NCBI GenBank assembly: GCA_035610365.1
Contig: CM069436.1
Span: 56,807,505 to 56,871,504 of the forward strand
From: Aquatica leii
Taxonomy: Eukaryota; Arthropoda; Insecta; Coleoptera; Lampyridae
Reading direction: 5' to 3'
DNA: 64,000 nucleotides
Shown piece after piece: positions 56,401 through 64,000 of the stretch. The notes under the pieces were generated by a model. That model searched no databases and was not told where the DNA came from. It saw only the letters and a program-made list of their open reading frames with translations. Positions within the stretch are counted from its first letter, which is position 1. The number at the start of each line of letters is the position of its first letter. The position numbers and the translations under genes are program-made.

Positions 56401-57620
56401 AACTACTGATATTAGCCATGACATTAGTCTATCATAAATATGGCAGTAGTGGTATTGTTCTAGAATACAAAACGCAGCTTCTACATTATGGTTTAATGTT
56501 GTGTATAAACAAATATTTTAGTTTAATCAAATTAACTATATATTTTAAAACAAAAAAATGATTAGAAACAAATGTAAACTATAAATAACGTATAAACCTA
56601 TTAATTCGAAACACACTTTAACGTTATAATCAAACACAACGTGACTGCATTATATTTATCAACGCCATTAAAGTAACTCCCAAAGCTAATTGAGTATTAG
56701 TTTACATAAAATAGGTTTTTAAACAAGTAGCATACACATTGCGTAGTTTGCAATACGTTTAACCAACTTAGAATCTTGTAAATTAATTTAATCACACAAC
56801 ATAATGAAAATAAAAACAAAAAAAAATATGAACAAAAAGTCTAAGTTAAAAACAAACACATTTTTTCTATAAAATACGAATATAATTTTAACAGCACATG
56901 ATTTTGTAAAATCATACAATTTTTACTTTAAATAATAACTCATATCAAATGGGGCATATATAAGTATACTAATAAACTTAAATTTATTATAAAATTGTAT
57001 ACGTTTATGCGCGTTGTAAAATAACATTTCATACTACATGTGCACTTACCATAAATATACTTTTAGTTTAATATGTACGTTTTAAGCCAATAGTTCTTAA
57101 AGTCGACCTGTTATTTTAAAACGTATTAAAAGTTAAAGGACAATGAAATTGAAATTACAAAAATACAGTTTAATTAAAGTGTGAATCGGACTACTAACAG
57201 TTATTATAACTCCCTTGGGAGTCTTAACAACTTTAACTGTTTCACAAATTGATTTATAAAGCTTTATTACCAACTCATTAAGAACGTTTTTTTAATTTCA
57301 TTGTAAATTTCAAAATTATCTTTAACGCGTTACAAAACTTTTACAATAAGGCAATCAATTTTTTTTAAAAAAACTTTCTACAATATTTTATATTTTAGAA
57401 GTATTCTTTGTGGCATTAACGACACATACTCTATTGCAAACAATATTTTTTGTATAATAAATAATTGTACATGTTATAAATTGTAACAAATTTATACGCT
57501 AGCAGTATAAATGACGATTTTAGGCTTTCCATGACAATAAAAATTTCTATTTTATGATAGATTTAATATTTAGCATTTGATATTATTTTTCTAGTACTGT
57601 AGTTACGTCCTCCTATTATA
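53420..57620. other. Long AT-rich stretch without recognised genes
   Basis: No gene is supported. At 53,880-54,010 the composition is more balanced ('gccggactcgagcgctagca'), without a recognisable frame. A TA/T simple run lies at about 54,824-54,848. At 55,430-55,700 the plus strand has a coding-like run ('QQAGVFGFRVFNTNAMPSTI') that I do not recognise. Confidence 0.55.
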
Positions 57621-57689
57621 TTTAATTAATGAATTGGTTAAGAACACTCTTCACTAGGAGGGGCAAAATAAAACCACTTTAGATTTTTA

Positions 57690-57736
57690 TATGGCGACGT
57701 TTCGTGCAACCATGTGTGCACTTCTTCAGGCCACTG
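57690..57736 (-). ncRNA. Hammerhead ribozyme motif, left (inverted) arm
   Basis: Exact inverse of the motif at 58,700-58,745. On the minus strand: GTGGC, CTGAAGA, stem II GTGCA/TGCAC, GAAAC, GTC, GCCAT. Confidence 0.65.
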
Positions 57737-57739
57737 AAA

Positions 57740-58368
57740 AAAAAAACATATTAAGGAAAAATAACTACCCGAATAACATAATAAACAGAATACTCATACA
57801 CACTAACACAACGAATAATAATAATACTCCACCACCAATAAACCCATCCATTACTAACCCTAATACTATCCCTAACACTAACGTTATTTACACAAAAATA
57901 ATAAATGTTCCAAACTTAACAAAAAGAATAACTCCGATTATTAAAACCAATCATATTAAAAAAACAACTTACAACACTAATACTATCTATAACATGCTGT
58001 ACAGTAGAACTAAAGATAAAACTAATATAACTGAAAAACATGATGTAGTGTACAAGCTAGATTGTATGGGATGCCAAGCGTGTTACATAGGGCAAACGAA
58101 ACAGAAAATAAAAAATCGGATAAATAATCACATGTATGATTGTAATAATAAAAAGGGCGAAACTGCGTTAGCGTTACATCATATCAATACGGGACATAAT
58201 TTTGACTTCAACAATCCTAAAACTTTAGACAGAGATTGTAACTATAAAAAGCGATTAGTTTCAGAGATGATATTCATCAACGTTTACAAAAAAAACATTA
58301 ATTTTAATACAGACACGAATAATTTAAGTAATGTATACAGCAATTTAATATCAAAGATTGGTTATTAG
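57740..58368 (+). CDS. PLE GIY-YIG endonuclease part, 5'-truncated but open
   Basis: An uninterrupted frame from inside the left arm (nominal ATG at 57,691) to the stop at 58,368. The authentic PLE part begins at 'ILRKNNYPNNIINRIL' and continues with an Asn/Thr-rich linker, 'IINVPNLTKRITPII' and 'NTIYNMLYSRTKDKTNI'. It then reaches the endonuclease core 'VVYKLDCMGCQACYIGQTKQ' (Y-x-L...YIG with a C-x2-C-x2-C cluster), 'ETALALHHINTGHNFDFNNP' and the C-terminal 'KRLVSEMIFINVYKK'. The whole RT domain is missing, so it cannot be autonomous. The GIY-YIG domain itself shows no visible lesion and could in principle still fold. Confidence 0.85.
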
Positions 58369-58699
58369 CTCTATATAGGTCTATTAAATTCGCGGTATTT
58401 TTTCGTTTCTTATCTTACTTGATTACCTTGACATTGCAAATATAATTTTTGATTATACATGTCGTGTCAATTGTTTGTCATTCTTAGTTATTGTTCATAT
58501 ACACCATTTTAATTATTTGACCTTATTAATAATGTTTTAACAATTTATTCATGTTATTTATATTGTGTATTAGTTGTCATGTTGTTTGGATTTGAGGACG
58601 TTTCCACTCGAACTTTTTTGTGTAAGTTTCTTGTTTTGTACCTAAAACGTATTATTTACTATGTAATAAGTAATGTGTAACTTACGTACAATACATTTC

Positions 58700-58745
58700 A
58701 GTGGCCTGAAGAAGTGCACACATGGTTGCACGAAACGTCGCCATA
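58700..58745 (+). ncRNA. Hammerhead ribozyme motif, right arm of PLE
   Basis: Stem I strand GTGGC, CTGAAGA at 58,706-58,712 (allowed CTGANGA), one extra A, stem II GTGCA/TGCAC with a 9-nt loop, GAAAC, minimal stem III ACGT, cleavage triplet GTC, and GCCAT closing stem I (4 bp plus a G-U). This is the best-preserved hammerhead among the PLE ends in the window. The extra base before stem II is shared by most of them. Confidence 0.68.
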
Positions 58746-58965
58746 TAAAAATCTAAAGTGGTTTTATTTTGCCCCTCCTAGTGAAGAGTGTTCTTAACCA
58801 ATTCATTAATTATTTTTCTACTTCAGCTCAGACGTTTGTTGTTTTTTTTGTTTGTGGCGTTTCTTGCACAGTTTCTTCCAACAACACTTCTGATATCCTT
58901 AAACTATTTTTTGTAGTTGGTTCACACCTTGTTTTATCTCTCTTTGTCTCCATACTGTGATCTTA

Positions 58966-60125
58966 TACTGAGTACTGCAACAGTGCGTCAGACTTTCCTA
59001 GCGTCTTTCCCGTGAGAGATAGAAAAAAATGATTCGTACAAAAAGTTATTGATTTAAAAATTTTTATGTCGTAAAATTATTTTTAAACATATAAGGTGCT
59101 TCAATTTTGCGGTGTAACAAAAAACATTTTTTTTTAAATGGGGCACCCTAAATATTTTTTTATTTTAAAATCCTTTAAGTAATTCTAAATAAAATGTATA
59201 CCATTTCCTATACTTAAACTTAATAGTTTTTAAGTTATTATTTTTTTTTGTATACATTTGACAGTTGTGTCTTCAACAAAAATAGCCTACAACTTCTTTG
59301 CTTTTAGCTCTATTGGTATGCAGATTAGATTTATAGAATCTTTAAACATTGTTTTAATGATTCCGTGTTAAACTTTGCCATATTTCTAACCTATTACTTT
59401 ATAAAAACTAACACGAATTTGGCAAACTTTAAACGTTAATAACTTTCTTATTTTCAATGGAGCACTATATATGTTTATGTATAATTAAACTTGTTTTTAA
59501 ATTACCTTTTGATTGGTCAAACTATTCTCTATACCTAAAGTTAAGTCAGAGATATGTAACACATTTACATAATTACACAAAATTTTGCACAAAAGTAAAC
59601 ATTTCACTTCATTTTTATGTACTGAAGTGGGTCAAGCTGAGACAAAACAACTGTCAAAATGTAAGTACCTAAATTTTAATGTAACATTTCGTTTGTATAC
59701 ATTTAAAAAAATCTTCTATATAATTAAAAAAAGTGATTCTCTCCATTGCATAATGATTTTTGAAAAAGACGAAGTGGTCGGTATGATTTTTGTATTAGGG
59801 AAGACTGCTAAAAATTGTTTATTGGCAACAATGTGTAAATGTTTACGAAAAAAATTAATATCTTGAAAACTATTAAATTTAGGTATAAAGAATGGTATAG
59901 ACATTTTATTAGGAGTTACTTAAGAAATTTAAAAATTAAAAAATATGCACGGTGTTCTATTTAAATTTTTTTTGTTTTATGCAAATTTGGGACACCGTGT
60001 ATATTTTAAAACATTTTTACGAGATAATGATTTTTAAACCAATAACATTTTGTACGAATCATTGTTTTCTGTGTCTCACAAGAAATGCGGTAGAAAAGCC
60101 CGACGCACCGTTGCAGGACCCTGTA
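58966..60125. mobile_element. About 1.16-kb foldback/TIR element
   Basis: The left arm (about 58,966-59,235) and right arm (about 59,855-60,125) are inverted copies of about 265-270 bp with divergence of perhaps 15-20%. Shared words, inverted, include 'gcaacagtgcgtc'/'gcaacggtgcgtc', 'aatgattcgtacaaaa', 'cggtgt' followed by poly-T/A, and 'aataaaatgt..ataccatt'. A further short pair, 'ttgacagttgt' (59,259 and inverted at 59,650), lies inside. No transposase is encoded, and the frames 59,457-59,866 have no family resemblance. Probably a non-autonomous DNA element; superfamily unknown. Confidence 0.68.
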
Positions 60126-60129
60126 GGTT

Positions 60130-60500
60130 ATATGTATTTTTTACTCTTTCTCTTTAATTCAACAGTTGATATAGATAAAAAATTTCAGTGTTTACTCTAA
60201 GAATTTAAAAAATTTACAATTGTACTTATAAGTAAGGATTTTAATACTTTTTTTTTATAATTATATTTATTAAATTTGTTTTTTTAATATTGTTAGTTTC
60301 GAAATTGTTTTATTTAAAAAGTTGATGTTTAATATTATGTAAATTTTATTATTATTGTATCTAATGCACTGTTTGATGAACGTTACAAGATTGTAGCAAG
60401 ATAAGAGCAGTTTTAAAAAAATGCAAGAACTCACTATTCTAAATTCGTTTTATCGATAATTTTTTTCTATTTTTGTATTTAAAATTTTTTTTTATACTTT
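60130..60500. other. AT-rich, nothing recognised
   Basis: No supported feature upstream of the BEL LTR. Confidence 0.5.
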
Positions 60501-60856
60501 TTGTTAAAGCAAAGACATTTTTATTTCTAAGATTTAGTAAATGCGCTTATTGATGATTTATGGTTCTTTGAATGTTGTATTTAGCGTCATAAATAAACTG
60601 TAAGGAATTATAGAAATTCCAGAAATTAGCGCATTGTGTACATAATCCCTGACCTTCATTACCATTGGTTGCAAGAAAAAATTCATTAGGTTTTCCACCA
60701 ATACAGTAACGAGTATTATGTTCTTTCAAGTTGTAATAGTCGTAAGTTTTTAGTATTAAGTTGTCACTCTCATGTTCAACACATGTTTAATAAAAATAAA
60801 TTTAAATGTGTGAATCTACAGTCCGTTTTATTTTTTTCGAACTAGAGTAACCAACA
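60500..60856 (+). repeat. Probable 5' LTR of BEL/Pao element (start uncertain)
   Basis: The LTR end is placed at the ACA of 60,854-60,856, one base before the primer binding site. A polyadenylation-type signal (AATAAA) lies near 60,789-60,800. The TGT start cannot be fixed without the 3' LTR, which is outside the window; a candidate TGTTA occurs near 60,501. A minus-strand open frame at 60,547-60,729 overlaps this region and is taken as chance. Confidence 0.6.
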
Positions 60857-60857
60857 T

Positions 60858-60874
60858 TGGTCCTTCGAGCGGAT
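60858..60874 (+). other. Primer binding site complementary to tRNA-Tyr
   Basis: TGGTCCTTCGAGC-GGAT pairs with the 3' end of metazoan tRNA-Tyr (…ATCCGGCTCGAAGGACCA). Thirteen consecutive bases match, then one C is missing. This is where minus-strand DNA synthesis of the BEL/Pao element would be primed. It fixes the LTR boundary just upstream and the orientation of the element. Confidence 0.8.
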
Positions 60875-61172
60875 AAAATTAGTGCATATCTAGCAATCAA
60901 TCATTTAAGTGAAAAACATTGTGTTCTGTAAACGTTACATCAAGTGCATCATCACATCTTAAACAAACATCGCCGTCAATATTAAGGTCAGTCCTGTACA
61001 TTATATGTCCTATTTTCTTTAATCATTATACTACTCTCCTTAAGGCAGGTTAAATTTGTGTATTTTGTAGTTCATGAAAACAATCAAATCTTACTTACAA
61101 CTCTTAACATCACGCTTAATTATACACTTTAAGGTTTAAAATAAATCAATCAAAGCTATCAAATAATTTAGA

Positions 61173-64000
61173 ATGGCACCAGTAAATCAATTAGTTGTGA
61201 AACGCGGTATAATCAAGGGTAGCTTAACGCGATTTAAAAATTATTTTAACAATATTGATAACGACCATGTCGATGTAGTTCAGCTTGAAATTCGTTATGA
61301 AGACTTTAAAAATCTTCTTAAAAGATTTGATGACGTTCAAAGCGAAATCGAATATTCAGATTCCGAAACTGTATCGGAAGATCACTTTAAAGAACGCGAA
61401 TCATTTGAAAATGAATATTTTCAGTACTTAGCTCTTGCAAAAGCCATTTTAAACGAATCAAATAATATTAACACTTTGCCGTTAAGTCCAATCGCAAGCT
61501 CCAACGCTAGTGCTAAATCAAATAATATTAAATTGCCTTCTATACCGCTTCCTACATTTGACGGTTCCTACGATCAATGGTTATATTTTCGAGATACATT
61601 TCTTTCAATTATTCATAATGATAGCAGCATAACCGAAATCCAAAAATTTCATTACCTGCGCCTATCACTTAAAGGCGAGGCATCCGACTTATTAAAATCA
61701 TTAGAGGTGTCAACCGCAAATTACAAAACTGCATGGAATATGTTGCAAAATAGGTTTGAAAATAAACAACTTCTTGTTAACAATCATATCAAAGCTTTAT
61801 TTAATTTGCCCGAAATAGTTAAGGAATCGCATACGCAGTTGCGACAATTACACGATGGTTTAAATAAACATATACGAGCGCTAGAAGTTTTAGAACAACC
61901 GGTCATGCATTGGGACGCTTTAATAATTTACTTGATAATAAATAAAATGGATTACGTAACTCGCAGGGAGTGGGAGACGCCCGCAACGCGAAAAAACAAC
62001 TTCCCTACTATTAATGACTTAGCTAATTTTTTAGAAGAAAGATGTCGAGTGTTAGAAACTTTAAGTACAAGCAAAGATAATTTTAAATGTATAAGTAATA
62101 AACCAAAACTTAAATCATATGTTTCTACTAACGAATCAGTTTGTGCGTTTTGCGCAAAGGCTCATATTATTAATGCATGCCCAGATTTTTTAAAACTTTT
62201 ACCAGATAAAAGATTTTCGGAAGTAAAACTTAAAAATCTATGCACCAATTGTTTAAAATCGAACCATACAACAAAACATTGTAAACTTACGTTTAACTGT
62301 AAGAAATGCAACAAAAGACATCATACACTCTTACATTTCGAACAAGGCCAAGCATCATTAACCTTACCGCCACCACAACAAATTATTGATGAACCTACTA
62401 ATTCAATTATAAATGCACATATAAATAATGTATCAAGTCAAACACTACTTTCAACTGCAGTAGTAACAATTCAAGATAATCTTGGAAATGATCATCAATG
62501 TAGAGTATTGTTAGACAGTGGATCGCAAAGTAACTTTATCACTAGGGAATTAGCCGATAAAATTAATTTAAAACAAAGAAAGGTAGATGTTTCTGTTGCC
62601 GGTTTGAATTGTAGTACAAGTAAAGTTAAATATAGTACGTTTATCAATGTAAAATCTAACATTAATCTGTTTGCTATAGATATTAATTGCTTAGTAATTT
62701 CTAAAATTACAGATGACTTACCTTCAAGTTCATTTAATAAGTCACTGTTAAATATTCCAAAAAACATTACCTTGGCAGATCCTGAATTTAATATATCTAG
62801 CAAGTTAGACATGCTAATTGGAGCTGACATATTTTGGCAATTATTACAAATAGGACAAATCAATTTAGGAAAATCTAAGCCGATATTACAAAAAACAGTA
62901 TTTGGCTGGATTGTATCGGGACAGATTGCTCAAGAGTATATTAACCAATCACTTCAATGTAATCTTAATAGAAAATTAGATGACATTGACAATAAATTAC
63001 AAAAATTTTGGGAACTTGAGAATATCGACTGTATCATACCTCCTTCAGAGGATGACAAGCAAATAGAAATGCTATACAAAACAACAACTACGCGTGATTC
63101 TAATGGAAGATTCATTGTAAAATTGCCTTTTAAACAACCATTGAGTAATTTAGGCGAGTCTAAACAAATCGCGTTAAAACGTTTTTTCTCTATAGAAAAT
63201 AAGTTAAATAAATACCCTCATCTTAAAGAACAATATGTTCAGTTTATGGAAGAATATTCAAGACTAAATCACATGACTAAATTAGAGAATGACAAAGACG
63301 ATATGTCTTATTATATACCCCATCACTTTGTAAAAAAGGAAAGTAGTCTTACAACAAAATTACGTGTAGTCTTTGATGCTTCGTGCAAATCTAGTACGGG
63401 AATATCGTTAAATGACCTACAATATATAGGACCAACACTGCAACACGAATTATTATCAATTATTTTACGTTTTCGGATACACCGTTATGTGTTAGCAGGA
63501 GATATAACTAAAATGTATCGCCAAGTTTTGGTTCATAACGATGATAAACGGCTACAGAAAATATTTTGGAGAAGTAACTCAAATGAACCAGTTAATACGT
63601 ATACCTTGAACACTATAACTTACGGTACGGCTAGCGCACCCTTTTTAGCAATAAGATGCCTCCAAGAACTCGCTCATCTGCATAAAGATGAATTTCCAAT
63701 TGCAAGTAAAATAATTCTTGACGACTTCTACGTAGACGATCTATTAACGGGGTCAGATAATCTTGAATCTTTAAAAACAATTTATAAGGAAATTACAGTT
63801 ATATTAAGTTCAGGTTGCTTTTTACTTAATAAATGGTCATCAAATAACAGCAGCTTGCTTTCCAAAATCACAAATTCGGATCCAAACGTTATTATCAATA
63901 TAGGAAACGACAATCAAACGCACGTATTAGGTTTACTATGGCATTCAAATTCTGATACCTTAAATTATAAAATCCACAATTTACCAGATAATAGGGCAAT
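61173..64000 (+). CDS. gag-pol: BEL/Pao retrotransposon gag-pol polyprotein, open to window end
   Basis: From the ATG at 61,173 the frame is open for 942 codons with no stop and runs off the window. Domains in order: a DUF1759-type gag over about residues 110-290 ('LPSIPLPTFDGSYDQWL', 'LRLSLKGEASDLL'); CCHC-type zinc knuckles at about 324-336 and 357-370 ('CTNCLKSNHTTKHC') plus a C-C-H-H cluster after; an aspartyl protease with D-S-G at 448 ('VLLDSGSQSNFIT'); and an RT beginning near 710 with 'KLRVVFDASCKSS', motif A Asp at 777 ('GDITKMYRQV') and YVDD at 853-856 ('DDFYVDDLL'). RNase H and integrase should lie beyond the window. The 316-nt leader after the LTR is short. The lack of any lesion indicates a young, possibly active copy, unlike the remnant at 2.7-5.1 kb. 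Confidence 0.96.
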   Translation, partial: MAPVNQLVVKRGIIKGSLTRFKNYFNNIDNDHVDVVQLEIRYEDFKNLLKRFDDVQSEIEYSDSETVSEDHFKERESFENEYFQYLALAKAILNESNNINTLPLSPIASSNASAKSNNIKLPSIPLPTFDGSYDQWLYFRDTFLSIIHNDSSITEIQKFHYLRLSLKGEASDLLKSLEVSTANYKTAWNMLQNRFENKQLLVNNHIKALFNLPEIVKESHTQLRQLHDGLNKHIRALEVLEQPVMHWDALIIYLIINKMDYVTRREWETPATRKNNFPTINDLANFLEERCRVLETLSTSKDNFKCISNKPKLKSYVSTNESVCAFCAKAHIINACPDFLKLLPDKRFSEVKLKNLCTNCLKSNHTTKHCKLTFNCKKCNKRHHTLLHFEQGQASLTLPPPQQIIDEPTNSIINAHINNVSSQTLLSTAVVTIQDNLGNDHQCRVLLDSGSQSNFITRELADKINLKQRKVDVSVAGLNCSTSKVKYSTFINVKSNINLFAIDINCLVISKITDDLPSSSFNKSLLNIPKNITLADPEFNISSKLDMLIGADIFWQLLQIGQINLGKSKPILQKTVFGWIVSGQIAQEYINQSLQCNLNRKLDDIDNKLQKFWELENIDCIIPPSEDDKQIEMLYKTTTTRDSNGRFIVKLPFKQPLSNLGESKQIALKRFFSIENKLNKYPHLKEQYVQFMEEYSRLNHMTKLENDKDDMSYYIPHHFVKKESSLTTKLRVVFDASCKSSTGISLNDLQYIGPTLQHELLSIILRFRIHRYVLAGDITKMYRQVLVHNDDKRLQKIFWRSNSNEPVNTYTLNTITYGTASAPFLAIRCLQELAHLHKDEFPIASKIILDDFYVDDLLTGSDNLESLKTIYKEITVILSSGCFLLNKWSSNNSSLLSKITNSDPNVIINIGNDNQTHVLGLLWHSNSDTLNYKIHNLPDNRA

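Larger units (their letters stand above)
57623..58812 (+). mobile_element. Truncated Penelope-like element between 117-bp inverted hammerhead-bearing arms
   Basis: The arms 57,623-57,739 and 58,696-58,812 are inverted copies that appear identical over 117 bp, from 'taattaatgaattggttaag' inward to 'ggccactgaaa'. Between them lies a plus-strand PLE 3' coding region (57,740-58,368) and a 3' non-coding stretch. Each arm contains a hammerhead-like motif, oriented outward from the coding region at the 3' side and inverted at the 5' side. The identity of the arms implies a recent insertion. A target-site duplication was not resolved. Confidence 0.9.

Noticed and set aside
60547..60729. 60-residue minus-strand frame with protein-like composition upstream of the BEL primer site
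   Set aside because: It lies in the probable LTR, opposite to the element, and shows no family motif; a chance frame is more likely.
62495..62863. 122-residue minus-strand open frame
   Set aside because: It is the reverse of the BEL gag-pol protease to RT region, whose plus-strand frame is unambiguous.

Overview
The window looks like a piece of a large, AT-rich arthropod (most likely insect) nuclear genome made up almost entirely of dead or dying mobile elements. I see no recognisable single-copy host gene, no rRNA or convincing tRNA, and no prokaryotic organisation (no operons, no CRISPR array). Support for the assignment comes from the very low GC of the non-coding DNA, a consensus splice donor (GTAAGT), and typical arthropod repeat families: BEL/Pao, Ty3/gypsy, Penelope-like elements, Helitron, piggyBac, PIF/Harbinger, Tc1/mariner and pogo-like.

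Layout, left to right. 2.2-5.8 kb: a decayed plus-strand BEL/Pao element whose leader is repeated on its far side. 6.08-7.73 kb: an element with short inverted ends (CCCAGCAAACACA) and a 130-bp internal tandem array. 11.9-13.6 kb: a decayed copy of a repetitive insect protein family. 13.9-15.75 kb: a Helitron helicase split by a 454-bp Penelope-derived insertion. 20.7 kb: Tc1 transposase debris. 21.6-22.6 kb: a Penelope (PLE) fragment with a hammerhead-like end. 23.8-27.1 kb: a THAP fragment, a MADF exon and a minus-strand Harbinger transposase; the transposase is interrupted by a tandem hammerhead-ribozyme repeat. 28.4-29.6 kb: gypsy debris. 29.7-31.2 kb: an element with about 320-bp inverted ends. 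31.4-33.2 kb: a PLE abutting a Helitron fragment. 35.2 kb: pogo-like fragment. 37.67-40.27 kb: a nearly full-length PLE with 122-bp inverted ends and a 14-bp target-site duplication. 40.4-43.1 kb: more PLE debris and a DUF7869-like gene. 43.8-45.6 kb: a possible LTR. 47.6-51.0 kb: an IS630/Tc1-like DDE transposase and two piggyBac pieces in opposite orientation. 53.0-53.4 kb: a 131-bp tandem repeat. 57.6-58.8 kb: a truncated PLE between 117-bp inverted hammerhead-bearing arms. 59.0-60.1 kb: another long-TIR element. 60.5-64.0 kb: a BEL/Pao element with a tRNA-Tyr-type primer binding site and an open gag-pol frame running off the window.

The most interesting system is at 25,880-26,653. Two 342-bp tandem units plus a partial third each carry a complete minimal hammerhead ribozyme (CTGATGA / GAAA / GTC, perfect 6-bp stem I, self-complementary ACAGCTGT stem III). 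A 14-bp target-site duplication flanks the array, and excising it restores the Harbinger reading frame. This is the architecture expected of an animal retrozyme: a non-autonomous self-cleaving circular-RNA retroelement. The same window holds several PLEs with related hammerhead-like ends and 13-14-bp duplications, which are plausible suppliers of the reverse transcriptase and endonuclease.

Limits: identifications of decayed elements rest on motif recognition by eye. Element borders without a target-site duplication or matching ends are approximate.
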